A stretch of 64,000 nucleotides of DNA from Bradyrhizobium sp. CCGE-LA001 (lineage in GTDB: Bacteria > Pseudomonadota > Alphaproteobacteria > Rhizobiales > Xanthobacteraceae): NCBI RefSeq assembly GCF_000296215.2, contig NZ_CP013949.1, forward strand, positions 6,875,501-6,939,500, given 5' to 3'. The number at the start of each line of letters is the position of its first letter. Position 1 is the stretch's first letter. Below, piece after piece: positions 56,283 through 64,000 of the stretch. The notes under the pieces were generated by a model. The model had not been told where the DNA came from. It saw only the letters and a list, made by a program, of their open reading frames with translations, and searched no databases. A program made the position numbers and the translations under genes.

Positions 56283-57431
56283 ATGTCGGAAGCTCAAATT
56301 ACGGACTGGCTGGCGTCGCAGCGGCAGGCGATGATCGATCTGCTCCGCGGCGTCGTGAACATCGATTCCGGCTCCTACGACAAGGAGGGTGTCGATGCGG
56401 TCGGGGCGCGGTTCGAGCGGCACTTTGCCGAGCACGGCATTCCCGTCAGGCGCGAAAGCCATGGCACGTTCGGCGACGCGATCCATGCCGAGGTCGCAAA
56501 GCCCGGGAGCAACGAGAAGCCGGTGCTGTTGATGGGGCATCGCGACACCGTGTTCGGCAAGGGCGAGGCCGGCCGGCGGCCGTTCACCATTCGAGACGGC
56601 CGTGCCTATGGGCCGGGTGTCTCCGACATGAAGTCCGGGCTCGTCATGAACGTGTTCGTGGCCACCGCCTTCCACAAATTCGGCGGCCATCCGCATCCGA
56701 TCAAGCTGCTGATCACCTCGGACGAGGAGATCGGCTCGCCGTCCTCGCGGCCCGTGATCGAGCGTGAGGGACGCGGCGCGCGCGCCGTGTTCAATTCCGA
56801 GCCTGGCCGCCCCACCGGCAACGTCGTCACCGGACGCAAGGGCGGCATCTTCATGCATCTCGCCATCACCGGCAAGGCGGCGCATTCCGGCGCCAATTTC
56901 GCCGCCGGCATCAGCGCGATCGGCGAGCTCGCGCACAAGATCGTGCAGATCCATGCGCTGACCGATCTCGACAAGGGCATCACGCTCAATGTCGGGCTGG
57001 TCTCGGGCGGGCAGTCCGTCAACACCACGGCGCCTTACGCCGAGGGACAGATCGACCTGCGTTACGTCGATTCGGCGGATCGTGCGCGGATCATGGCTGC
57101 GATCGAGACGATCGTCGCGACGTCCTACGTGCCAGGCACCAGCGCGATGCTGTCGATCAAAGGCGAGTTCGTGCCGGTGGTGCAGAGCGCCGACTCGAAG
57201 GCGCTGTTCGAGACCTATCAGGCCGCCGCGAGGGACGCGGGCCTCACCACGCTCCAGGGCGAGTTCTCCGGCGGCTGCGCCGATTCCGGCTTCACCGCCG
57301 CCGTGGGCACGCCGACCATCTGCGGCCTCGGCCCGGTCGGCGGGCTCGCGCACACGCCGGAGGAATATCTCGAGGTCGACAGCATCGTGCCGCGTGCACA
57401 GGCGCTGGCGCTGGCGATCTTGAGGGGGTGA
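56283..57431 (+). CDS. M20 family metallopeptidase (glutamate carboxypeptidase-like)
   Basis: 382-aa zinc peptidase of the M20A/carboxypeptidase G2 group, which releases C-terminal glutamate from folate-type or peptide substrates. The ATG at 56283 has GAGGA five bases upstream; the ATG six bases earlier is too close to it. Metal ligands are seen in LLMGHRDTVF (His, ~82), GPGVSDMKSG (Asp) and TSDEEIGS (Glu-Glu, ~145), with later ligands in NSEPG and GLAHTPEEYL. No signal peptide, so cytoplasmic. Substrate unknown. Confidence 0.88.
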   Translation: MSEAQITDWLASQRQAMIDLLRGVVNIDSGSYDKEGVDAVGARFERHFAEHGIPVRRESHGTFGDAIHAEVAKPGSNEKPVLLMGHRDTVFGKGEAGRRPFTIRDGRAYGPGVSDMKSGLVMNVFVATAFHKFGGHPHPIKLLITSDEEIGSPSSRPVIEREGRGARAVFNSEPGRPTGNVVTGRKGGIFMHLAITGKAAHSGANFAAGISAIGELAHKIVQIHALTDLDKGITLNVGLVSGGQSVNTTAPYAEGQIDLRYVDSADRARIMAAIETIVATSYVPGTSAMLSIKGEFVPVVQSADSKALFETYQAAARDAGLTTLQGEFSGGCADSGFTAAVGTPTICGLGPVGGLAHTPEEYLEVDSIVPRAQALALAILRG

Positions 57432-57459
57432 ACGGGAGCCGTAAGAGCACCGGTGCCGT

Positions 57460-57544
57460 AGGGTGGGCAAAGGCGCGCTTGCGCCGTGCCCACGATTTCT
57501 CTTCGCTGTTAGAAGGGGTGGGCACGCTTCGCTTTGCCCACCCC
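57460..57544. repeat. Palindromic interspersed repeat (type E)
   Basis: GGGTGGGCAAAGGCGCGC... at the left is answered by GGGTGGGCACGC and GCGTGGCTTTGCCCACCC-like sequence on the right (arms 57461-57495 and 57515-57544). A third family of large palindromes, between the M20 gene and the 51-aa ORF. Confidence 0.75.
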
Positions 57545-57565
57545 GAGGCCTGCGCGCGGGCTGAC

Positions 57566-57721
57566 CTACGAATAACTCGGCGCGTCGGGCTTGCGGAAGA
57601 TGTGGATTGGGTCGCCCGGCACGATCGGCGATCCCGAGAACATCGCGTAGGCGTAGAGTGCGAGATAGGCGATCGCGAGCGCGCCGATGGCGTAGAAGGC
57701 CCAGGTCGCAACGCGCTTCAT
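57566..57721 (-). CDS. Small (51 aa) single-pass membrane protein
   Basis: Short ORF found by reading the minus strand: MKRVATWAFYAIGALAIAY starts a single hydrophobic helix (residues ~4-28), then a polar tail (PIVPGDPIHIFRKPDAPSYS). A GGGGAG seven bases before the ATG and a lysine/arginine before the helix support translation and an N-in anchor. An ATG one codon upstream is also possible. It lies downstream of the flavin reductase gene on the same strand. Unknown function. Confidence 0.65.
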   Translation of the reverse strand: MKRVATWAFYAIGALAIAYLALYAYAMFSGSPIVPGDPIHIFRKPDAPSYS

Positions 57722-57814
57722 CATTCCGCTCCCCACGCCTTCCAGCGGGAAGGCTCATCGCGCTTCTAGAGCGACGACGCCGAAAAGGCCAGCCTCTGCG
57801 TCAGCCTGCGGCGG

Positions 57815-58396
57815 TCAAGCCCCGCGGCGGCTGCGCGTGGGAACACTGACGTCGGCGAGCCTAACCGCGTCCTCGTCCTGGTCGACCGCCACATACTGGC
57901 CGTGCCAATAGGCCAGCGCGGCGGTGCGCGGCGAGCTCCTGATGTCCCTGACGCGGCCGATGACGATGCCGTGCGAGTGACGCTCGACGATCTCCTCGAC
58001 CTCGCAATCGACGGCCGACAACGCGCCGACCAGCAGCGGAACGCCCGAAACCGAGGTCACCCATTGGCTGCCTGCAAAGCGATCGGCGCCCTTCAGCCCG
58101 CCCTTCCCCGCAAAGCGCTCGGCCACATCGAGCTGGTCGGCGTTGAGGATGTTCACGCCGAAGGCGCCGTAGCGGCGGATCAACGGAAACGACGAGGCAT
58201 CCCTGTTGATGCTGACCAGCAGCGTCGGCGGCTCCACCGACAGCGAGGTCACCGAGGTGACCGTCATGCCGGTAATGTCCTTGCCGCGCCCGGCGGTGAT
58301 GACGCTGACGCCGCCGGTGAGATGGCGCATGGCGCCGCGGAAATCGGCGGACGAGACGGGGATTTCAGTCATGAGATCGCGGGGGACTACATTCAT
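57815..58396 (-). CDS. Flavin reductase (NAD(P)H:FMN oxidoreductase family)
   Basis: 193-aa flavin-reductase-like protein (short-chain, split-barrel fold). Landmarks are FRGAMRHLTGGVSVIT, TGMTVTSVTSLSVEPPTLLVSIN in parts, and a GVNILNADQ segment. As the last gene of the ssu operon it most likely supplies FMNH2 to the monooxygenase SsuD, in place of the unrelated SsuE. GGGGAG precedes the start; a downstream ATG (58372) is an alternative. Confidence 0.88.
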   Translation of the reverse strand: MNVVPRDLMTEIPVSSADFRGAMRHLTGGVSVITAGRGKDITGMTVTSVTSLSVEPPTLLVSINRDASSFPLIRRYGAFGVNILNADQLDVAERFAGKGGLKGADRFAGSQWVTSVSGVPLLVGALSAVDCEVEEIVERHSHGIVIGRVRDIRSSPRTAALAYWHGQYVAVDQDEDAVRLADVSVPTRSRRGA

Positions 58397-58427
58397 GGCG
58401 TTGCTCCCCGAACCGGGGTTCCCTTAT

Positions 58428-59279
58428 TTAGGTACGATCGTCCGCCGACAACAGGTGGCTCAGGATCGAGCCTTCGAGGCCGGCCAGCTCGACCGACCCG
58501 CGCTGGCGGGGCCGGGCCACGTTAACCGTGACGTCATGGGCGATACGGCCCTCCTCGATCACGAGCACGCGGTCGGCCAGCGCGACCGCCTCGGCGACGT
58601 CGTGGGTGACGAGGATGGCGGTAATGCCCTGGTCGCGCCAGACGCGCTCCAGGAGACGCTGCATCGAGATCCGGGTCAGCGCATCCAGCGCGCCGAGCGG
58701 CTCGTCGAAGGCGAGCACGCGCGGCCGGGAGACCAGCGCGCGGCCGAGCGCGACGCGCTGCTTCTGGCCACCCGACAGCACCGAGGGCCATTGGTCGCGC
58801 TTGTCGGTCAGCCCGACCTCACTCAGCGCCTTCTCGGCGCGCGCCTGCGCATCGGTGGAGGCGCGCTCGCGGCCGAGGCCGACCTCGACATTGGCGAGCA
58901 CCCGAGCCCAGGGCAACAGCCGCGGCTCCTGGAACATCACGCGGATGTCCTCGGGCTGGATGTCTTTTGGCTGCATGTCTTGGCCGAAGCTAATGCTGCC
59001 GGCATCGACTTTTTCCAGTCCCGCGATCAGACGCAGCAGCGTGCTCTTGCCGCAACCGCTTTTTCCCACGATGGCGACGAACTGGCCGGCCGGGATGTGC
59101 AGGTCGATGCCGCGTAGCACCTCGTTGCTGCCGTAGGATTTGCGCAAGCTGCGGATGCTGAGCGGGAGGCCGGCGGTCTGCACCGGGCGCTCCTCGCGCA
59201 CGACACGGGCGTGCGGCGCGAAATTGGCGCGGCTGGCGAGCTCGGACTCGGGAAGGGAGGTACGAAGCGCTGTCTGCAT
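58428..59279 (-). CDS. ssuB: SsuB, aliphatic sulfonate ABC transporter ATP-binding protein
   Basis: 283-aa ABC ATPase. The start MQTALRTSLPES is chosen at the end of the ssuC-ssuB gap; the N-terminal ~35 residues are an extension. It has Walker A VGKSGCGKSTLLRL (~73), Q-loop FQEPRLLPW, signature LSGGQKQRVALGRAL (~160), Walker B VLAFDEPLGALD and the switch His in VTHDV. Powers uptake by SsuA/SsuC. Confidence 0.93.
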   Translation of the reverse strand: MQTALRTSLPESELASRANFAPHARVVREERPVQTAGLPLSIRSLRKSYGSNEVLRGIDLHIPAGQFVAIVGKSGCGKSTLLRLIAGLEKVDAGSISFGQDMQPKDIQPEDIRVMFQEPRLLPWARVLANVEVGLGRERASTDAQARAEKALSEVGLTDKRDQWPSVLSGGQKQRVALGRALVSRPRVLAFDEPLGALDALTRISMQRLLERVWRDQGITAILVTHDVAEAVALADRVLVIEEGRIAHDVTVNVARPRQRGSVELAGLEGSILSHLLSADDRT

Positions 59280-59299
59280 GTGATTCCCAGTATTTCTGC

Positions 59300-60106
59300 T
59301 CAACGTTTCTGAAAGGCGGGATGCCAGGAGAGCGTCAGGCGCTCCAGCACGCGTGAGGCGCTGTCGGCGAGCTTGCCGAGCAGGGCGTAGATCAGGATCG
59401 AGAGCACAACGACGTCGATCAGCATGAACTCGCGCGCCTGCATCGCCATGTAGCCGAGGCCCGAGGATGCCGCGATGGTCTCGGCGACGATCAGGGTCAG
59501 CCACATGATGCCGAGCGCGAAGCGGATGCCGACGAAGATCGAGGGCAGCGCGCCCGGAAAGATCACCCGTCGGAACAGCTCGCCATCGGTCATGCCGTAG
59601 GTGCGGCCCATCTCGATCAGTTGCGGATCGACGGTGCGGATGCCGTGCAGCGTGTTGAGGTAGATCGGGAAGAACACGCCGAGCGCCACCAGGAACAGCT
59701 TTGCGCTCTCGTCGATGCCGAACCACAGGATCACCAGCGGGATCAGCGCCAGATGCGGCACGTTACGCACCATCTGCAGCGTGGTGTCGGTGAGCTTGGC
59801 CGAGAGCTGCGACAGGCCGTTGGCAAGCCCGAAGGCGAAGCCGATGCTGCCGCCGATCAGGAAGCCGATCGAGGCGCGCCAGAACGAGACCCAGATGTTG
59901 CGGACGAGCTCGCCCGAGAGCAGAAGCTTCCAACCCGCGAGCACGACGTCGCTCGGCGCCGGTAGCACGCGGGTCGGCACGAAGCCGGTGACGCTCGCGA
60001 CCTGCCAGATCGCGATGATGGCGAGCGGAACGATCCACTGGATCAGGCCGTCGACGCGCGGCAGGCGGACGCCGCGCGGAAGCGAGATGCTGTCGATCAG
60101 GCTCAT
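59300..60106 (-). CDS. ssuC: SsuC, sulfonate ABC transporter permease
   Basis: 268-aa inner-membrane permease with about six hydrophobic helices. It has the BPD-transporter EAA loop (EMGRTYGMTDGELFRRVIFPGALPSIFVGIR, key residues GxxxxxxFxxVxxPxAxP at ~160-185). The ATG overlaps the ssuD stop, so it is coupled to it. NVPHLALIPLVILWFGID is the usual SsuC/TauC segment. Confidence 0.93.
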   Translation of the reverse strand: MSLIDSISLPRGVRLPRVDGLIQWIVPLAIIAIWQVASVTGFVPTRVLPAPSDVVLAGWKLLLSGELVRNIWVSFWRASIGFLIGGSIGFAFGLANGLSQLSAKLTDTTLQMVRNVPHLALIPLVILWFGIDESAKLFLVALGVFFPIYLNTLHGIRTVDPQLIEMGRTYGMTDGELFRRVIFPGALPSIFVGIRFALGIMWLTLIVAETIAASSGLGYMAMQAREFMLIDVVVLSILIYALLGKLADSASRVLERLTLSWHPAFQKR

Positions 60107-61281
60107 GACTGCGACACCCGATGCTGCGGACGGAAATCGCTGCCGACCGTCTCGCCGAACGGACCGCCGTTGAAATGCAGCTTGGTGACGTTGCTCGGCT
60201 GCTCCAGCGCGAGCAGCGGGAACACCAGCTCGGCAAAGCGATAGGCTTCCTCCAGATGCGGATAGCCCGACATGATGAACGTATCGATGCCGAGATCCTG
60301 ATATTCCCTGATCCGGGCCGCGACCGTTTCGGCGTCGCCGACCAGCGCGGTGCCGGCACCGCCGCGCACGAGGCCGACGCCGGCCCACAGGTTCGGCGCG
60401 ATCTCGAGCTTGTCGCGCTTGCCGCCGTGGAGCTGCGCCATGCGCTGCTGGCCGACGGAGTCCATGCGGGCAAAATTCTTCTGCGCCAGCGCAATGGTCT
60501 CGTCGCTGACATGCTTGATCAGCTCGTTCGCATCGCGCCAGGCCGCCTCATTGGTCTCGCGGACGATCACGTGAAGGCGGATGCCGAAGGAGAGCTTTCT
60601 GCCGCGCGCTGCGGCGACCTCCCTCACCTTCGCGATCTTCTCGGCGACCAGCGCCGGCGGCTCGCCCCAGGTGAGATATTTGTCGACGGTGTCGACTGCG
60701 ACGTCGATGCCGGCATCGGACGAGCCGCCGAAATAGAGCGGCGGCCGCGGCGACTGCACCGGCGGAAACAGGAGCCTGCTGCCCTCGACATGGATGTGCT
60801 TGCCTTCGGCATTCACCGTCTTGCCGGCGAGCAGATCGCCATAGACGCCCAGGAACTCGCGGGTGACCTCGTAGCGCTCGTCATGGGACAGGAATATGCC
60901 GTCGCCCTTGTTCTCGACGGGATCGCCGCCGGTGACGACGTTAACGAGGAGCCGGCCGTTCGTGATGCGGTCGAGCGTCGCGGTCATGCGCGCGGCCACG
61001 CTCGGCGATTGCAGGCCGGGGCGGACGGCGACGAGATAGCGCAGCCGCTCGGTGAACGGTGCGACGCTCGACGCAACGATCCAGGAATCCTCGCAGGATC
61101 GCCCGGTCGGCAACAGCACGCCGAAATAGCCGAGCTGGTCGGCGGCCTGCGCGATCTGCCGCAGATAATTGAAGTTGACCTCGCGGCCGCCGATGCCGGT
61201 GCCGAGATAGCGGCCGTCGCCGTGGGTCGGCAGGAACCAGAGGATGTTGGGGCTAGACTGCTTGCTCATGGTCGTACTCAC
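60103..61281 (-). CDS. ssuD: SsuD, FMNH2-dependent alkanesulfonate monooxygenase
   Basis: 392-aa bacterial luciferase-like monooxygenase that cleaves alkanesulfonates to aldehyde and sulfite. Landmarks are NILWFLPTHGDGRYLG, the flavin pocket region RYLVAVRPGLQSPSVAARMTAT in parts, LVNVVTGGDPVENKGDGI, and PLYFGGSSDAG. The GTG at 61281 overlaps the ssuA stop; an ATG four codons later is the alternative. Needs reduced FMN, likely from the flavin reductase at 57815. Confidence 0.95.
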   Translation of the reverse strand: MSTTMSKQSSPNILWFLPTHGDGRYLGTGIGGREVNFNYLRQIAQAADQLGYFGVLLPTGRSCEDSWIVASSVAPFTERLRYLVAVRPGLQSPSVAARMTATLDRITNGRLLVNVVTGGDPVENKGDGIFLSHDERYEVTREFLGVYGDLLAGKTVNAEGKHIHVEGSRLLFPPVQSPRPPLYFGGSSDAGIDVAVDTVDKYLTWGEPPALVAEKIAKVREVAAARGRKLSFGIRLHVIVRETNEAAWRDANELIKHVSDETIALAQKNFARMDSVGQQRMAQLHGGKRDKLEIAPNLWAGVGLVRGGAGTALVGDAETVAARIREYQDLGIDTFIMSGYPHLEEAYRFAELVFPLLALEQPSNVTKLHFNGGPFGETVGSDFRPQHRVSQS

Positions 61282-62231
61282 GATCCTGACTTCCGGGCGA
61301 CGTCGGAAATCTTGATGGATTTGGGGATGAGGCCCAGCGCGAAGAACGCGTCGGCCACCTGCTGCTGGTCGGCGACGACGGCATCGGTGATCGGCTTGAT
61401 GCCGTAGGACTGCCGCTTCAAGGCGACCTCGACCACGGGGACCGGGAGGCCGATTGACGGCGCCAGCTGTTCCGCCACAGCATGGATGTCGCCCTTGGCC
61501 CAGTCGTCGACTGCGCTCAACTCAGCGAGCACGGCGTCGACGATCTTCGGGTTGGCGTCGAGGAATTTCTTCGAGGAGAAATAGAACTGGTAGTTGGCGA
61601 CGATGCCGGTGCCGTCCGAGAGCGTCCGCGCGCCGGTGGCGGCCTCCGCCGCGGCCTGGAACGGATCCCAGATCACCCAGGCATCGACCGCGCCACGCTC
61701 GAAGGCGGCGCGGGCATCGGCGGGCGCCAGGAACACGGGCTCGATCTCGTTATATTTGACGCCCGCCTTCTCCAACGCCTTGACCAGGAGATAGTGGACG
61801 TTGGAGCCCTTGTTGAGCGCGACCTTCTTGCCCTTGAGGTCGGCGACCGATTTCAGCGGGCTGTCCTTCGGCACCAGGATCGCCTCGCCCTTCGGCGCCG
61901 GCGGCTCATAGGCGACGTACTGGATCGGCGCGCCCGCGGCCTGCGCGAAGATCGGCGGGGCTTCGCCGGTGTTGCCAAAATCGATGGCGCCGACATTGAG
62001 CGCCTCGAGCAGCGGCGGGCCCGACGGGAATTCGGTCCACACCACCTTGTAGCCGTCTGCGGCGAGCTTCGGCTCCAGCGTGCCCTTGCTCTTGAGCAGC
62101 ACCAGCTTGCCGTATTTCTGGTAGCCGATGCGGACCACCTTGTCCTGGCCATAGGAGGTGCCGACCGCGGCGGCGACGATGCCGATCGACAGCACGATGG
62201 CCGCGATCAGACGCTGGATGATACGCCTCAT
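61278..62231 (-). CDS. ssuA: SsuA, sulfonate ABC transporter substrate-binding protein (paralogue 1)
   Basis: 317-aa periplasmic binding protein. The ATG at 62231 with AAGGG eight bases upstream gives a Sec signal peptide (MRRIIQRLIAAIVLSIGIVAAAVG, cleavage near GTSYGQ). Mature part: VRIGYQKYGKLVLLKSKG, EFPSGPPLLEALNVGAIDFGNTGEAPP, in pieces, typical of SsuA/TauA. It is closely related to the next gene upstream in transcription (62270-63220). Confidence 0.92.
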   Translation of the reverse strand: MRRIIQRLIAAIVLSIGIVAAAVGTSYGQDKVVRIGYQKYGKLVLLKSKGTLEPKLAADGYKVVWTEFPSGPPLLEALNVGAIDFGNTGEAPPIFAQAAGAPIQYVAYEPPAPKGEAILVPKDSPLKSVADLKGKKVALNKGSNVHYLLVKALEKAGVKYNEIEPVFLAPADARAAFERGAVDAWVIWDPFQAAAEAATGARTLSDGTGIVANYQFYFSSKKFLDANPKIVDAVLAELSAVDDWAKGDIHAVAEQLAPSIGLPVPVVEVALKRQSYGIKPITDAVVADQQQVADAFFALGLIPKSIKISDVARKSGS

Positions 62232-62269
62232 GTTCAAACCCTTGTGGATGGGAAGAGTGATCGGCACGG

Positions 62270-63220
62270 TCAGGCTGCCTGATAGCGCCAGACGATGTCG
62301 CGAATGACGATCGGCTTCGGGATCAGGCCGAGCTTGTAGAAGCGGTCGGCGACGCCCTGCTGGGTCGCGACGATCTCGTCGGTGACGGGGCCGACCACGA
62401 AGTTCGCGCGGTTGGCGGCCAAGGTCTGGATATCAAGTGGGACGCCGGTGATGGCAGCGAGCGATTTGGCGACCTCGTCGCGGTGCTGCTCAGCCCATTT
62501 GCCTGCCGCGGTCGTCACGTCGACGATCTGCTGAAGGATCGCGCCATGATTCTTCGCGAACTCGCGATTGGCGATGTAGAAGGAGTTCGTCTTGGTGACC
62601 TCGCGCGAATTGATCAGGATGCGGCCGTTCTGCTTGGTCTCGCCGATCGCGAAATACGGGTCCCAGATCGCCCAAGCCTCGATGCTACCATTGGCGAAGG
62701 CGGGGCCGGCGTCCGGCGGCGTTAGATAGACCGGCGTGATGTCGGCATAGGTGAGGCCCGCCTTCTCCAGGGTCTGCACCACCATGTTGTGGGCGCTGGA
62801 GCCCTTGGTGAAGCCGATGCGCTTGCCCTTGAGATCGGCGATGGTGCGGATCGGCGAATCCTTCGGCACCAGGATGCCCTGGCCGTTGGTGATGGGCTGA
62901 CCGGCGGCATAGACGATCGCGGCGCCCGCGGCCTGCGCGAACACCGGCGGGGAATCGCCGACCGCGCCGAAATCGACGCTGCCGACATTCATCGCCTCCA
63001 TCATCGGCGGCCCCGAGGAGAACTCGATCCATTTCACGTCGATGCCGAGGGGCGTGAAATGTTTTTCCAAGGCGGCCTGCTGGCGCGTGATGACCAGCAC
63101 GCCGGTCTTCTGGTAGCCGACACGAATTTCCTTCACCGCGCTCTGCGCGTTGGCGCGCGAGACGAACGCTGCGGAAGCGGCGGTTCCAACGGACAATTTC
63201 AGAAAGTCGCGACGCTGCAT
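62270..63220 (-). CDS. Sulfonate/taurine-type ABC substrate-binding protein (paralogue 2)
   Basis: 316-aa binding protein and first gene of the ssu operon. The start MQRRDFLKLSVGTAAS gives a twin-arginine-like signal (RRDFLK) with cleavage after SRANA; GGAG precedes it. Mature region parallels the neighbouring SsuA (IRVGYQKTGVLVITRQQ, EFSSGPPMMEAMNVGSVDFG). The paralogue differs in signal type and binding-site residues, so it may take a different sulfonate. It shares the single SsuB/SsuC pair. Confidence 0.9.
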   Translation of the reverse strand: MQRRDFLKLSVGTAASAAFVSRANAQSAVKEIRVGYQKTGVLVITRQQAALEKHFTPLGIDVKWIEFSSGPPMMEAMNVGSVDFGAVGDSPPVFAQAAGAAIVYAAGQPITNGQGILVPKDSPIRTIADLKGKRIGFTKGSSAHNMVVQTLEKAGLTYADITPVYLTPPDAGPAFANGSIEAWAIWDPYFAIGETKQNGRILINSREVTKTNSFYIANREFAKNHGAILQQIVDVTTAAGKWAEQHRDEVAKSLAAITGVPLDIQTLAANRANFVVGPVTDEIVATQQGVADRFYKLGLIPKPIVIRDIVWRYQAA

Positions 63221-63569
63221 TCCACACTCCCGGCCGCGTGCGGCCGTCATTCCCTGCGATGAGGGGATGATGGGGCGGGTCAGTGGAGGTGTCGAGACAT
63301 GCGGAAAAATAGCGATGCGCGCACTGCGCGTGAGGCAAAGGGCATGATTAATATTTCAATCGGCGGAGCTGATGCAGGGCGAATTTTTTCCGCACGCGAA
63401 TGTGACAATCGCGGGGCTCAAACCCAAACTGCGAAAACAACCCCATGCACAGTAGGCAAGGTCTTGTTCTGAAACGCGTTTCGTATTTTACGAATTTGAC
63501 TTTGACCCGTCGGGCAAAACAGTGGCAGAAGGTCATCATGCCGCGGAAGGATTGGGGGCTCCTCGCCGG
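63221..63569. other. Control region upstream of the ssu operon
   Basis: About 350 bp between the operon and the P450 end. Only short frames. An AT-rich segment near 63340-63360 may be the promoter region; no defined regulator site could be recognised. Confidence 0.35.
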
Positions 63570-64000
63570 CTAGTGCCGCCATCTCACCGGCAAATTCTGC
63601 AGCCCGCGGAAGGCCCAGCCGCCGATCCGCACCTCCTCGTCATCGGCGATCTCGAGCTGTTTGGCGCGCGCGAACACCGTGGGCAGCGCGACGTCGGCGA
63701 TCATCGCGCGCGAAGCCGAGGCGCCGGCGCAGAAATGCGGTCCTGCGCCGAAGGCAACGCTCTTCGACGTATCGCGCCGCACGTCGAAATGGTCAGCGCG
63801 TTGGAAATGTTTCTCGTCGCGATTGGCCGAGCCGAACATCAGGAACACGCGCTCATCGAGCTCGAACGCCACGTCGCGGATAGTCCAGGGCTTGGCGATG
63901 CGGCGCGGCGACATGCCGATCGGCGAGATCCAGCGGGCATATTCTTCGAAGGCCTGGAGCCAGGACACCTCACCGCGCCTGATAAGATCGAGCTGGTCGG
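63570..64000 (-). CDS. Cytochrome P450, C-terminal part (gene continues past right edge)
   Basis: The last ~143 residues of a P450. A WTIRDVAFELDERVFLMFGSANRD segment with the meander (DVRRDTSKSVAFG) leads to the haem-binding loop FGAGPHFCAGASASR, followed by a normal C-terminal strand (WAFRGLQNLPVRW). The frame is open to the window edge (DQLDLIRRGEVSW just before). A different subfamily from the P450 at 19851. Substrate unknown. Confidence 0.9.
   Translation of the reverse strand, partial: DQLDLIRRGEVSWLQAFEEYARWISPIGMSPRRIAKPWTIRDVAFELDERVFLMFGSANRDEKHFQRADHFDVRRDTSKSVAFGAGPHFCAGASASRAMIADVALPTVFARAKQLEIADDEEVRIGGWAFRGLQNLPVRWRH

Overview
The window reads as a Bradyrhizobium-type, nitrogen-fixing legume symbiont. 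The left two thirds carry symbiosis-island genes: uptake hydrogenase, nodVW, Nod-factor fucose genes and a nod box, interrupted by decayed insertion sequences and pseudogenes. The right third, from a tRNA-Met gene at about 44.4 kb, is compact, visibly more GC-rich chromosomal core: pmtA, mnmA, a flagellar cluster with flbD, and a sulfonate-utilisation operon. The window is probably one edge of a symbiosis island and its junction with the chromosome.

Region 1-12.1 kb: a minus-strand [NiFe] uptake hydrogenase operon, transcribed hupS-L-C-D-F-(unknown ORF in the hupG slot)-hupH-I-J-K-hypA-B-F-C-D, with hypD running off the left edge. A sigma-54 type promoter precedes hupS. A second promoter that matches the -24/-12 consensus almost perfectly lies in the only sizeable gap in the operon, after hupF, and reads into a 130-codon ORF that I cannot match to HupG/HyaE.

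Region 12.1-19.3 kb: a well-conserved nod box, then dctA (C4-dicarboxylate uptake), then nodV and nodW (889-aa four-PAS sensor kinase and response regulator with the phospho-acceptor at Asp70) and a stand-alone receiver protein.

Region 19.8-30 kb: a cytochrome P450, a graveyard of IS630- and IS256-family remnants, noeL-nolK (GDP-L-fucose synthesis for Nod-factor decoration), a decayed DUF3833 gene and a small cysteine-rich ORF in about 4 kb that otherwise looks non-coding.

Region 30-42.2 kb: an RND efflux permease without its adaptor, a GC/GA microsatellite, a two-component Rieske oxygenase (VanA/VanB-like) with a divergent LysR regulator, and a broken SMP-30/TRAP-transporter block carrying several nonsense and frameshift lesions.

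Region 42.5-44.5 kb: a 552-aa serine recombinase whose last codons lie inside the 3' part of tRNA-Met(CAT), so that its stop codon overlaps the anticodon. This is the likely island boundary.

Region 44.5-64 kb: core genes. They are an exported protein, pmtA, mnmA, fliK-flgD, a SciP-like CtrA inhibitor, fliFGHN-flbD, an M20 peptidase, a 51-aa membrane protein, a ssu operon (two SsuA paralogues, SsuD, SsuC, SsuB and a flavin reductase) and the end of a second P450. Several families of large palindromic interspersed repeats sit between these genes and not in the island half. All gene identities come from reading the translated sequence; no database search was run.
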